Source: Prevotella sp. UBA3776 (GTDB lineage Bacteria; Bacteroidota; Bacteroidia; Bacteroidales; Bacteroidaceae). Taken from it: a DNA stretch of 28,448 bases. A program made the position numbers and the translations under genes. The DNA lies in contig DFFM01000013.1 in the NCBI GenBank assembly GCA_002369515.1, positions 20,766 to 49,213 of the forward strand, read 5' to 3'. Positions within the stretch are counted from its first letter, which is position 1; each line of letters opens with the position of its first letter. Of this stretch, positions 13,142 to 21,899 are shown in pieces. The notes below the pieces were generated by a model. The model was not told where the DNA came from and ran no database searches. It was given only the letters and a program-made list of their open reading frames with translations.

Positions 13142-14256
13142 AATACTACCTGATTGTTGGCGAAGCCAGCGGCGACCTGCATGCCTCCCATCTGATGCGG
13201 TCGCTGAAGAGTGAAGACCCGGAGGCCGAGTTCCGCTTCTTCGGGGGTGACCTCATGGCCGCCGAGGGGGGCACCCTGGTGCGCCACTATCGTGACTTGG
13301 CCTACATGGGGTTCGTGCCGGTGCTGCTGCATCTGCCCACCATCTTCCGCAACATGCGCCACTGCAAGCGCGACATCCTGCAGTGGCGGCCCGACGTGGT
13401 GATACTGGTGGACTACCCGGGCTTCAATCTCAACATTGCCAAGCATGTGCATGCTCACACGCAGATTCCCGTGTACTACTACATATCGCCCAAGATTTGG
13501 GCATGGAAGGAGTATCGCATCAAGCGCATCAAACGCGATGTCGATGAACTCTTCTCCATTCTGCCCTTCGAGGTGCCTTTCTTCGAGCAGAAACACCATT
13601 TCCCCATCCACTATGTGGGCAATCCCACTGCCGACGAGGTGCGCGAATTTAAAGTTCAAAGTTCAAAGTTCAAAGTTCAAAGTCCCAACATCATTGCCCT
13701 TCTCGCCGGCAGCCGCAAGCAGGAAATCAAGGACAATCTGCCCGCCATGCTCCAGGCGGCATCTGCCTTCAAGGACTACGAGCTGGTGGTGGCTGGAGCC
13801 CCCTCCGTTGAGCCGTCGTTCTACGAACCGTTTCTGCGGGGCTACAACGTGCGCTTGCTGAACAACCAGACGTTCCGGCTGCTCGGCCAAGCCACGGCGG
13901 CACTCGTCACCAGTGGCACCGCCACACTCGAGACCGCCCTCTTCGGCGTTCCGCAGGTGGTGTGCTACAAGACGCCGTTGCCCCGCCTGGCCCGTTTTGC
14001 CTTCGACCACGTCATCAAGTGCCGCTACATCTCGCTGGTCAATCTCATTGCCGACCGCGAGGTGGTGCCCGAGCTGATGGCCGACCGTTTCAGCGTAGGC
14101 AACATCCACGACCATTTGGCCGCCATCCTGCCCGGTGGCAAGGAGCGCGCCGCCATGCTCAGCGGCTACGACAAGGTACGTGGCGCCCTGGGCGATTTGC
14201 GCGCCCCCGAAAATGCCGCCGCCATCATGGTGAAACTGCTACGCGAAAAGAAGTGA
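13138..14256 (+). CDS. lpxB: Lipid-A-disaccharide synthase
   Basis: The 372-residue product joins UDP-2,3-diacylglucosamine and lipid X to form the lipid A disaccharide, at the inner face of the inner membrane. Family landmarks: YYLIVGEASGDLHASHLM at the N-terminus, FFGGDLMAAEGG, YMGFVPVLLHLP, VILVDYPGFNLNIAKHVH, YYISPKIWAWKEYRIKRIKRDVD, LLAGSRKQEIKDNLP, the VTSGTATLETALFGVPQVVCYK nucleotide-binding region and YISLVNLI. I chose ATG at 13138 (overlapping the surE stop) because MKYYLIVGE is the conserved start; an upstream ATG in frame lies inside surE. Odd feature: residues about 171-184 (EFKVQSSKFKVQSP) are encoded by a heptanucleotide tandem repeat. Confidence 0.97.
   Translation: MKYYLIVGEASGDLHASHLMRSLKSEDPEAEFRFFGGDLMAAEGGTLVRHYRDLAYMGFVPVLLHLPTIFRNMRHCKRDILQWRPDVVILVDYPGFNLNIAKHVHAHTQIPVYYYISPKIWAWKEYRIKRIKRDVDELFSILPFEVPFFEQKHHFPIHYVGNPTADEVREFKVQSSKFKVQSPNIIALLAGSRKQEIKDNLPAMLQAASAFKDYELVVAGAPSVEPSFYEPFLRGYNVRLLNNQTFRLLGQATAALVTSGTATLETALFGVPQVVCYKTPLPRLARFAFDHVIKCRYISLVNLIADREVVPELMADRFSVGNIHDHLAAILPGGKERAAMLSGYDKVRGALGDLRAPENAAAIMVKLLREKK
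13651..13683 (+). repeat. Heptanucleotide tandem repeat inside lpxB
   Basis: AAAGTTC is repeated four times perfectly (13651-13678) with a further AAAGT. Because the unit is not a multiple of three, its translation alternates frames (FKVQSSKFKVQS), and gain or loss of one or two units would shift the lpxB frame. Confidence 0.95.
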
Positions 14257-14341
14257 ATTTCTTTTACAAATTTCTTTCAGAGTTTTGATTCGTTTTGGCT
14301 CGAAAAATGTCTTTTCTTCAGATTTCTCTCCTTTCTTGGTC

Positions 14342-14365
14342 TGCACAAAGTGGCTCATTTGTGCA
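14342..14365. repeat. Inverted repeat TGCACAAA / TTTGTGCA
   Basis: An 8-bp perfect inverted repeat with an 8-nt spacer, 86 bp after lpxB. The same half-site forms the ends of the palindrome at 14392-14417, giving four copies of TGCACAAA in alternating orientation. Confidence 0.6.
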
Positions 14366-14391
14366 AAAAAGATTGGATGCGTTTCAAATTT

Positions 14392-14425
14392 ATGCACAAA
14401 TCGGCCGATTTGTGCATGTTTTTTT
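14392..14425 (+). terminator. lpxB terminator: 26-bp palindrome with T-run
   Basis: Bases 14392-14417 are a perfect 26-bp palindrome (ATGCACAAATCGG and its complement). It can fold to an 11-bp stem with a GGCC loop, followed by seven T (14419-14425). It is the best intrinsic terminator for the surE-lpxB unit. Confidence 0.7.
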
Positions 14426-14440
14426 GCTTTCAAAGCTCAA

Positions 14441-14469
14441 ATTTTTCTCCCCGTGAGTGGGAGAAAAAT
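14441..14469. repeat. Hairpin ATTTTTCTCCC / GGGAGAAAAAT
   Basis: An 11-bp perfect stem with a 7-nt loop, between two other hairpins. The A/T ends give it the shape of a bidirectional terminator. Confidence 0.55.
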
Positions 14470-14472
14470 AAA

Positions 14473-14513
14473 TATCGTCGGGAGATAAAAAAATATCTCC
14501 CGACGATAATTTT
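14473..14513 (+). terminator. Second strong hairpin with T-run
   Basis: A 15-bp perfect stem (14473-14487 with 14494-14508) closes a six-A loop and is followed by TTTT. It is probably a second terminator between lpxB and the GH28 locus. The next 250 bp up to the GH28 promoter show no gene that I can recognise. Confidence 0.65.
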
Positions 14514-14762
14514 CCATTCTTTGACGTTGTTTTGTAATTGCTTGAAAACATGCGTTTTGCGCAATCCGCAAAAACTCGCCCATTTGCCCGAAAAAAAGTT
14601 CTTTGTCGCTTTCATGCCCCTTCTAGCCCCACATAAAATCGAAAATTACTTGACAAATGCTTTGGGCGCTGCTACTGGTCGAAGGTTTCAGGGAGGCAGC
14701 ATAGTCCGAGAGCGCTGCTTAGCTTTTCTTAACAGTTTTTGTAAAATAGTTGGCGTTTCGTT

Positions 14763-14792
14763 TTGTCTGAAGCGAAAAATTTTATATTTTTG
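14763..14792 (+). promoter_or_regulatory. GH28 / PUL promoter (Bacteroidota type)
   Basis: TTG (14763-14765, in TTTTG) and TATTTTTG (14785-14792) are 19 bp apart, matching the Bacteroidota consensus. The GH28 start lies 56 bp beyond. No comparable promoter is visible before susC, so this one may drive the whole locus. Confidence 0.75.
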
Positions 14793-14848
14793 CGCCCGTA
14801 AACCTAATATGAAGTAGTAAAAACAAGAAATTTGATATTACGAAAAAC

Positions 14849-16282
14849 ATGAAAAGACAAGTATTTGCCTTTTTAGCATTTTTGTTAACTGCATGTTGCT
14901 TTGCGCAGGCTAAGATTCATGATGTGCTCGATTATGGTGCCCTCGGCGACGGCACCACCGACGATGCTGCTGCCATCCAGCGGGCGGTCGATGCCTGCTC
15001 GGAGGCCGGTGGCGGGCTGGTGTTGTTTCGCGCCGGGCATACCTATCTGAGCGGTCCTGTGGAGCTGAAGTCCAACGTTGAAGTACACTTGGAGGCCACG
15101 GCCACATGGTTGGCCAATCCCGACGAGAGCATCTACAGGCTGAGCGCCTTCGGGCAGAACCGCGGCGAGGGCATGATGTGGATTTGGTGCCGCGACGTGG
15201 AGAACTTGAGTTTTTCGGGGATGGGCACCATCGACGGCAACGGCATCCGGTTCATGGGAGCCGAGCTGAGCGACAGTTATGAGCTGAAGCCGCTGGCTGA
15301 CCCTGCATTCGACCCGCGCCCGCACGTGTTGACCTTGGTGGGCGTGAAGAAGTTGCGCATGCGCGACGTGACCATCCGCAACGGTGCCTACTGGACGGTT
15401 CACCTGGTGGGGTGCGACGACGCTGCCATTGAAGGCATCTCGCTGTTGAACAATCTGAAGATTCGCAACGGCGACGGCATAGACATTGACCACTCGCGCC
15501 ACGTGCGCATCAGCAACTGCCACATCACGAGCGGCGACGACTGCATCTGTCTGAAAAACCGACGCGAGTGGGAACAGTATGGCCCCACGCACGACATCAC
15601 CGTGACCAATTGCACCATGGCCTCGCGCTCGTGCGCCATTAAAATTGGTAGCGAGAACATGGACAGCATCAGCCGTGTGCTGATAGACAACTGCACCATC
15701 TACGGCTCGAACAGGGGCATCGGCATCCAGAACCGCGACGAAGGAACGGTCACCGACGTCACCTTCTCGAACATCACTCTGCAGTGTCGCCTGTGGAGCG
15801 ACGTGTGGTGGGGCAAGGCCGAGCCCATCTACGTGACGAGCTATCCGCGGGCCAACGGCAACCACAAGGATGCCAACTGGCGTTTCCCCAAGGGCGAAAC
15901 GGTAGGCCGTTGTGGCGAAGTGAGCCGCATCAGCTTCAACAACATCACGGCCACCAGCGAGAACGGCTGCTTCATAGGCGGCGATACGCCCGACAAGGTG
16001 CATCACATCTACCTGAACAACGTGAACCTCTGCATGCAGAAGAACACTCCGTTCGAGGGGGGGCAGTATGACAAGCGCCCCTGTCGCGGCGAGTGTTTCG
16101 TCGAGGGAAAGGTCTATCCGCTCTTCATCGACACGGCCAGCCACATCTATGTGGACGGGCTGAAGGCCGACTGGGCGACAACGAATTTTCCCAAGCGCGG
16201 AGAGCGCGTGGTGGAGAGCCAGCACACTGACCGCCTGCTGCTGAGCGGCGTCAGCGAGAACGGCGTGGAGGTTGCGCAGTAG
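14849..16282 (+). CDS. GH28-family glycoside hydrolase (polygalacturonase-like)
   Basis: The 477-residue protein is a secreted beta-helix pectinase-like hydrolase. The N-terminus could be a lipoprotein signal (LLTACC) or a cleaved one (FAQA). Residues 23-100 carry the pectate-lyase-3-type start VLDYGALGDGTTDDAAAIQRAVDAC. GH28 acids are present: N207 and D209 in RNGDGIDID, and D230-D231 in SGDDCICLK. The usual G-H-G(x)SIGS segment reads SCAIKIGSE, so the conserved His is absent, as in some GH28 branches acting on rhamnogalacturonan or other pectin ends. Exact substrate is unknown. It is the first gene of the susCD cluster, 141 bp before susC. Confidence 0.9.
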   Translation: MKRQVFAFLAFLLTACCFAQAKIHDVLDYGALGDGTTDDAAAIQRAVDACSEAGGGLVLFRAGHTYLSGPVELKSNVEVHLEATATWLANPDESIYRLSAFGQNRGEGMMWIWCRDVENLSFSGMGTIDGNGIRFMGAELSDSYELKPLADPAFDPRPHVLTLVGVKKLRMRDVTIRNGAYWTVHLVGCDDAAIEGISLLNNLKIRNGDGIDIDHSRHVRISNCHITSGDDCICLKNRREWEQYGPTHDITVTNCTMASRSCAIKIGSENMDSISRVLIDNCTIYGSNRGIGIQNRDEGTVTDVTFSNITLQCRLWSDVWWGKAEPIYVTSYPRANGNHKDANWRFPKGETVGRCGEVSRISFNNITATSENGCFIGGDTPDKVHHIYLNNVNLCMQKNTPFEGGQYDKRPCRGECFVEGKVYPLFIDTASHIYVDGLKADWATTNFPKRGERVVESQHTDRLLLSGVSENGVEVAQ

Positions 16283-16310
16283 GGCAGGGATTCCCGGGAA
16301 AGCCGCCCCC

Positions 16311-16366
16311 TCCGGAAAAAACCGGAATCTCCGGAAAGTCCGGATTATCCGGAACCTCCGAAAAAA
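16311..16366 (+). repeat. 9-nt CCGGAA direct repeats in the susC leader
   Basis: A CCGGAA-type word recurs with a period of exactly nine bases: CCGGAATCT, CCGGAAAGT, CCGGATTAT, CCGGAACCT, CCGAAAAAA (16322-16366), after one more TCCGGA at 16311. Each TCCGGA is itself a palindrome. It lies between the GH28 stop and susC start. Confidence 0.8.
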
Positions 16367-16423
16367 CAAGGAAAAAACATATCAGAAAACAATAAATTTA
16401 TCCATCAACCAAAAGAACAAAAA

Positions 16424-19417
16424 ATGCAAAACGTACAAAACTTAAAACACGGAATGATGAAGACAGTGTTCTTCGTGTTCTGTCTGTTGTGCAGTACTGT
16501 GGCTTTTGCGCAGAGCAAGGTATCCGGCGTCGTCAACGACAGCAACGGCGAGCCTCTCATCGGCGTGACGGTCATGGAAGTTGGAACGCAAAACGGAGCC
16601 GTTACCGACATGGACGGACGTTACTCCATCAATGTTGCACAAGGCAAGAGCCTGCAGTTCAGCTATGTGGGCTACACTTCGCAGACCCTGCGTGTGAATG
16701 GCAGTCAGCTCAACGTCACTCTCGAGGAAGACAACAAGACTCTGAACGAGGTGGTGGTGGTGGGCTACGGCACCATGCGCCGCAAGGACGTGACCAGCTC
16801 CATCACCACTGTGCAGGCCAAGGACCTGAACAAGGGTGTGTTTGCCGACCCCGCCTCGATGCTTCAGGGCAAGGTGGCCGGTCTGGTGGTCACTTCTTCG
16901 GGCGACCCCAACGGCACTCCCTCCATCACCCTGCGTGGCGCCTCGTCGCTGCGTGAAGGTGCTGCCATGCAGCCTTACTATGTCATCGACGGCATTCCTG
17001 GTGTGGACATTTCGATGGTGGCCCCCGACGACATCGAGTCCATCGATGTGCTCCGCGACGCCACGGCTACGGCCATCTACGGTTCGAAGGCCGCCAACGG
17101 TGTGATCATCATCACCACCAAGAGCGGCGGCAAGAGCGAGCGCACCAACGTGAGCTACAACGGCTACGTGGCTTTCGACAAGATTGCCAAGACGCTCGAC
17201 ATGGCATCGGCCAGCGACATACGCAGCTACGTATCGAAGAACGACCTGTTGTATGCCTACGACAAGGGCAGCGACACCGACTGGCAGAAGGAAGTGCTCC
17301 GCACGGGCATCAGCCACAACCACAACCTCTCGATCAACGGCGGCTCGGCCAAGACCAAGTACATGGCCAGCATCAACTTCATGAACCGCCAGGGTGTCAT
17401 CGACAAATCGCACATGAACCGACTGAACGTACGCTCGCTCATGTCCACCAAGGTGCTGAAAGACCATCTTGAGCTGTCGGTGGGACTCAACGCCATGTAC
17501 GGCAAGCACGTGGGTGTGCCCATGGGCGACACTGGAGCATCGGTGCTCGACGCCATGAACTACTTCAACCCCACCAACCCCGTGCAGAATGCTGACGGAA
17601 CGTGGGTCTTCGGTGAAGGCTCGGCCAACTACAACCCCATCTCGATGATCAACGAGGACACATCGGAAACCATGTGGAAGCGCAACCAGATTGTGGCCAA
17701 GGCCACCGTCCACATCGTAGAGGGCTTGAACTGGAACACCAACTACTCGTACAACCACCGCCAAAGCACCTACAGCTCGTACCATTCGCACAACACGCAG
17801 CTGGTGCCCTACAACGCCTATAACGGCACGGCCAACCGCAATACCTATTTCGGCGACGACCACACCTTCGAGACCTACATCAACTTCGACCAGACCTTCG
17901 CCAAGGTACACAAGCTGGCCCTCATGGCTGGATACTCGTGGGAGGAGCGCAACTCGAACGACGGTTTCGGACTTGAAGTACACAATTTCTTCGACGACTA
18001 CCTGAAGTGGAACCAGCTGACCTACGCCGGAACCATCGACGGCATGCCCGCCGTGCAGAGCGGTACCAAGGAGACGGTGCGCAACATTTCGTTCTACGGA
18101 CGTGCCAGCTACTCGTACAACAGCCGCTACATGCTCCAGGCCACTCTCCGTCGCGACGGTTCGTCGGTGTTCGGAAAAGACCACCGTTGGGGTACGTTCC
18201 CCTCGATCTCGGCAGCATGGAACATCACCGAGGAGCCCTTCATGGCCAACCAGAAGGTGTTCGACAACTTGAAGCTCCGCCTCGGATACGGTGTCAGCGG
18301 TAACGCCCTCGGATTCGGCGCCTATTCGGCCGTCGCCACCTATGGTGCCACCGGCTCAACCTTCGTCTATGGAGGCAACAGCTGGGCCATCCTGGGTGCC
18401 ACCAAACTGGCCAACCCCGACCTGAAGTGGGAGTCAACCGGCATGTTCAACGTGGGTATCGACTACGCATTCTGGAACAACCGCATCAACGGTAGCATCG
18501 AGTTCTACAACAAGAAGACCAAGGACCTCATCTGGAACTATCCCGTCTCAACCGTCATCTATCCGTTCGACAACATTGCTGCCAACGTGGGTGAGATTAC
18601 CAACAATGGTATTGAGTTCACCATGAACATCGACGCCATTCGCACCGAAACCTTCAACTGGATGACTACGCTCAACCTGTCGCACAACTCCAACAAGGTG
18701 AACAAACTCTCGAACGACAAGTACGAGACCTCCACCTTCGCCCAGGGCGACCCCATGGTGGCTGGCGTGTCGGCCAACGGCTACACTCAGCGCGTCATGG
18801 AAGGCGAACCCCTCGGCACCTTCTTCGTGTATGAATTTGCAGGATATGGCGATGACGGAAAGGCCACCTACTACGTGCGCGACGACAACGGCAACAAGAC
18901 TGGCGAAACCACCAGCTCGCCCGAGTACAAGGACCGCTACATTGCCGGCAACGCCCAGCCCAAGCTCAACTTCGGATGGAACAACACGTTCTCTTACAAG
19001 AACTGGAACATGACGCTCTTCTTCACGGGTGTCATCGGCAACAAAATCTACAACGGCTCGCGCGCTCACTACACGGCTCCCGACTTCTTCGCTGGAGGCA
19101 AGAACGTGCTGAGAGAGTTTATCAACGAGCGTCCCGCCGCAGACAACCTGAGCAACATCCCCTCTGACAGGTTCATCGAGAAGGGCGACTATCTGCGCCT
19201 GCAGACCCTCTCCATTGGCTATACCTTCAACAAACTCGGCGACTGGCTGCAGAGCTTGCAGATCTATGCCACCTGCAACAACGTGTTCACCATTACGGGT
19301 TACAAGGGGCTCGACCCCGAAGTCAACATGGGTGGCATCTCGCCGGGTGTTGACTACCGCTGGAGCAACTACCCCCACACCCGCACCATCATGGCTGGCC
19401 TGAGAGTTAATTTCTAA
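16424..19417 (+). CDS. SusC/RagA-family TonB-dependent transporter
   Basis: The 997-residue product is the outer-membrane channel of a SusCD pair, importing oligosaccharides with TonB energy. A signal peptide ends near residue 30 (STVAFAQ); the true start may be MMKT at 16454, 10 codons later. A carboxypeptidase-regulatory-like domain spans about 31-105 (VSGVVNDSNGEPLIGVTV, GRYSINV). The TonB-box region EVVVVGYGTMRRKDVTSS follows, then the plug (about 115-235, with YVIDGIPG, IESIDVLRDATATAIYGSKAANGVI) and a 22-strand-type barrel ending in RTIMAGLRVNF. There is no anti-sigma-interacting extension. susD begins 22 bp downstream, so they form one unit. The glycan is suggested by neighbours only. 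Confidence 0.96.
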   Translation: MQNVQNLKHGMMKTVFFVFCLLCSTVAFAQSKVSGVVNDSNGEPLIGVTVMEVGTQNGAVTDMDGRYSINVAQGKSLQFSYVGYTSQTLRVNGSQLNVTLEEDNKTLNEVVVVGYGTMRRKDVTSSITTVQAKDLNKGVFADPASMLQGKVAGLVVTSSGDPNGTPSITLRGASSLREGAAMQPYYVIDGIPGVDISMVAPDDIESIDVLRDATATAIYGSKAANGVIIITTKSGGKSERTNVSYNGYVAFDKIAKTLDMASASDIRSYVSKNDLLYAYDKGSDTDWQKEVLRTGISHNHNLSINGGSAKTKYMASINFMNRQGVIDKSHMNRLNVRSLMSTKVLKDHLELSVGLNAMYGKHVGVPMGDTGASVLDAMNYFNPTNPVQNADGTWVFGEGSANYNPISMINEDTSETMWKRNQIVAKATVHIVEGLNWNTNYSYNHRQSTYSSYHSHNTQLVPYNAYNGTANRNTYFGDDHTFETYINFDQTFAKVHKLALMAGYSWEERNSNDGFGLEVHNFFDDYLKWNQLTYAGTIDGMPAVQSGTKETVRNISFYGRASYSYNSRYMLQATLRRDGSSVFGKDHRWGTFPSISAAWNITEEPFMANQKVFDNLKLRLGYGVSGNALGFGAYSAVATYGATGSTFVYGGNSWAILGATKLANPDLKWESTGMFNVGIDYAFWNNRINGSIEFYNKKTKDLIWNYPVSTVIYPFDNIAANVGEITNNGIEFTMNIDAIRTETFNWMTTLNLSHNSNKVNKLSNDKYETSTFAQGDPMVAGVSANGYTQRVMEGEPLGTFFVYEFAGYGDDGKATYYVRDDNGNKTGETTSSPEYKDRYIAGNAQPKLNFGWNNTFSYKNWNMTLFFTGVIGNKIYNGSRAHYTAPDFFAGGKNVLREFINERPAADNLSNIPSDRFIEKGDYLRLQTLSIGYTFNKLGDWLQSLQIYATCNNVFTITGYKGLDPEVNMGGISPGVDYRWSNYPHTRTIMAGLRVNF

Positions 19418-19439
19418 ATCTTTAAAACGGAATAGCAAT

Positions 19440-21101
19440 ATGAAAACAAATATAAAGGTATTATTTGCAGCCGCTGCCGCTACGTTGGCAGTGGGTTGTA
19501 CCGATCTGGATGTTCCCGTCAAGTCTCAATACACCTCCTATCCTAGCAGCGAGGCTGCACTCGAGGCACAGCTTTCGGGCATTTATTTCCAGATGCGTGA
19601 TTGTTTCGGCCGCCGATACATGGAGGGACTCGCCCTCTCGAGCGACGAATACTCTGCAGTGTCCTATGGAGGCAACTGGTATGACAACGGCGCATACGCC
19701 CACCCCAGTCTGCACAACTTCAACTACGAGGACGCATCCATCGACTGGATGCCTGTTCTGGCTTCGGGCGTGGTGAAGGCCAACGAGGTCATCAACAGCG
19801 ACGCTGACGACAAATACAAGGCTCCGGCTCGCGCCATGCGCGCCTTCTTCACCTTCATCATGATGGACTGCTGGGGCGACGTGGCCATCAACGACGCCAC
19901 ACTGGCCGGACAGATTGACCTGGAAGAACGCCAGCCGCGCGCCGACGTGGCCCGCTGGATTGAGAGCGAGCTGAAAGCCATCATTCCGCAGCTCACCACC
20001 GAGACCACCGGCGAGAACTACGGAAAGCCCAACAAGTACATGGCTCAGGCTCTGCTCGCCAAACTCTACATCAACTGGCCGGTTTACACAGCATCGGCTG
20101 TCGAGAACTACGACGCCAACTCGTATTCCACCGAGAAGCTGGCCGACTGCATCGCCGTCTGCGACGAAATCATCAATTCGGGCAAGTTCGAACTGGGCCC
20201 CGACCCCTATCGCTTCAAGTTCGCATCTGACAACTCCGAGCGCGTTGAGGCTGGCACCATCAAGGACTTCATCTATGCCATGCCTTACCACACCACGGGT
20301 GCCACCGGCATGCAGTATGGACGTTCGCACTCTTACAAGGACGTGAAGAACCTGAAGCCCAGCTACTACGGAGAAGACCTGACCAACTCGGGCGGTGGCT
20401 ACATGACCATGACTCCGGAATTTGTCAAGCTGTTCAATCTTAAGGGCGACGAGCGAAACAAGCTGATTCTTGGCTTGTCGGAGAATCTGGACGACTATCG
20501 CTATGCCACTGGCGGCGACGAGAACACCGTTTACGTGTACGACCCCACCACGTTGCTCCCCACCACGCAGGTTTGCAACGACAAAGAGGGCAACCCGCTC
20601 AAACTCAGCCGCAACATCAATCTCGTGGAGAAAGACTTCACCATCAACGTGGGCGACAACCTCACGGGCTGGCGCCAGGGATGCCGCAACCTGAAGTGGC
20701 ATGTCACCCGCAACGACTATGCCAATGGACGAAACCAGTCGAACGACATTCCACTGCTGCGCTATGCCGACGTGCTGCTGATGAAGGCCGAGGCCCTCAC
20801 CCGACAGGGAAGCAGTGCCGAAGCCCGCAACCTGGTCAACCAGATTCGTGCTTACGTCAATGCAGAACAGCTCGACCACAACCCGACGCTGCAGGAAATC
20901 TACGAAGAGCGCGGACGTGAGTTCTTCGACGAGAACATGCGTCGTGCCGACATGATTCGTTTCGGCCATTTCGAGGACGAGTACTTCCCGCACTACAAGG
21001 ACTTCCCCACCGCCAACTTCGAAAAGACCCGCCGTGTGTTCCCCATCAACAAGAGCATGCTCGACCTGAATCCGAAGTGGAAGCAGAACAATGGCTATTG
21101 A
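19440..21101 (+). CDS. SusD/RagB-family glycan-binding lipoprotein
   Basis: The 553-residue product is the surface lipoprotein lid of the SusC transporter. Its lipobox is AVGC (Cys20). The N-terminal SusD-like domain and TPR helices lie in about 40-260 (AEALLEAQLSGIYFQM-type segment, ARAMRAFFTFIMMDCWGDVAI, YMAQALLAKLYINWPVYT). The C-terminal RagB/SusD region has IPLLRYADVLLMKAEALTRQG, EIYEERGREFFDENMRRADMIRFG and KTRRVFPINKSML. These are hallmark segments. It directly follows susC and overlaps the GDPD start by 11 bp. Confidence 0.96.
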   Translation: MKTNIKVLFAAAAATLAVGCTDLDVPVKSQYTSYPSSEAALEAQLSGIYFQMRDCFGRRYMEGLALSSDEYSAVSYGGNWYDNGAYAHPSLHNFNYEDASIDWMPVLASGVVKANEVINSDADDKYKAPARAMRAFFTFIMMDCWGDVAINDATLAGQIDLEERQPRADVARWIESELKAIIPQLTTETTGENYGKPNKYMAQALLAKLYINWPVYTASAVENYDANSYSTEKLADCIAVCDEIINSGKFELGPDPYRFKFASDNSERVEAGTIKDFIYAMPYHTTGATGMQYGRSHSYKDVKNLKPSYYGEDLTNSGGGYMTMTPEFVKLFNLKGDERNKLILGLSENLDDYRYATGGDENTVYVYDPTTLLPTTQVCNDKEGNPLKLSRNINLVEKDFTINVGDNLTGWRQGCRNLKWHVTRNDYANGRNQSNDIPLLRYADVLLMKAEALTRQGSSAEARNLVNQIRAYVNAEQLDHNPTLQEIYEERGREFFDENMRRADMIRFGHFEDEYFPHYKDFPTANFEKTRRVFPINKSMLDLNPKWKQNNGY

Positions 21102-21861
21102 TTTGAGAATTCTTCTATGCACAATGTTTTTCTGGGCAGTCACATCTGTGGCTGCCCAGAACATTGAAGTCGTGGTGCATCGTGGAGCCAACGCGCTGGC
21201 ACCCGAGAACACGGTGGCATCGGCCTACGCCGCACTCGAGCATGGAGCCACATGGGTGGAGGTGGACGTACGCCCGTCGAAAGACGGTGTGCTCTACAAT
21301 CTGCACGACGCTACGCTCGACCGTACCACCAACGGCAAAGGGCTCTTGGCCGACATGCCCTCGCACGAGGTTGACCGTCTGGACGCGGGCGGCTGGTTTG
21401 CGCCACAATTTGCCGGAACGCGCCTGCCGCGCATCAGCGAGATGCTCGACTCGTTGCAGGGCAAGGCAAACGTGTTCTTCGATGTCAAGCGCGGCACTCC
21501 CATTCCTGCGTTGGTGGCACTGGTGCGCCAGAAAAACTATGCAGAGAACAGCTTCTTCTGGTTTGCCGACGAGCAGATGCTCCGCGAGTTTGTCCGCCTG
21601 GCGCCAGAAATGAAAATCAAGGTGAACGCCCGCGACATCGACCGATTGAAATACTGGCAGAGCATCTGCTCGCCTTCTTATGTAGAGATAGCCCCGCAGT
21701 ACATCACCCGCCGTTTCCGCAACTATTGCCATCGCCATGGCATGAAGGTGATGGCAGCCTGTCAGGAAGACGACACTTCGCAATTTCGGCTTGTCATCGA
21801 GAAGAAAGCCGACATGGTGAACCTCGACCGTCCAGAACTATTCCAACCTTTGCTCAAATAA
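21091..21861 (+). CDS. Glycerophosphodiester phosphodiesterase, secreted
   Basis: The 256-residue protein hydrolyses glycerophosphodiesters to an alcohol and glycerol-3-phosphate. A signal peptide covers about residues 1-22 (SVAAQ). The GDPD TIM barrel shows VVHRGANALAPENT (H30, R31), E57 and D59 in WVEVDVRPSKDG, and H72 in YNLHDATLDRTTNGKG, so the catalytic and metal residues are intact. The start ATG lies inside the last codons of susD (11-bp overlap), so it is co-translated with the transporter pair. GH92 follows after 38 bp. The position inside a glycan locus suggests a phosphodiester-bearing glycan or a glycerophosphoryl substituent as substrate (inference). Confidence 0.93.
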   Translation: MAIDLRILLCTMFFWAVTSVAAQNIEVVVHRGANALAPENTVASAYAALEHGATWVEVDVRPSKDGVLYNLHDATLDRTTNGKGLLADMPSHEVDRLDAGGWFAPQFAGTRLPRISEMLDSLQGKANVFFDVKRGTPIPALVALVRQKNYAENSFFWFADEQMLREFVRLAPEMKIKVNARDIDRLKYWQSICSPSYVEIAPQYITRRFRNYCHRHGMKVMAACQEDDTSQFRLVIEKKADMVNLDRPELFQPLLK

Positions 21862-21899
21862 ACTGAACTCAATTTTCACATGTCAGGAGTTATACCACC

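Noticed and set aside
16442..18184. 580-codon open frame antisense to susC
   Set aside because: It is Val/His/Gly-rich with no domain pattern, and mirrors the third-position GC bias of susC. The same applies to long antisense frames at 19461-21212, 21948-23480 and 14885-16369.
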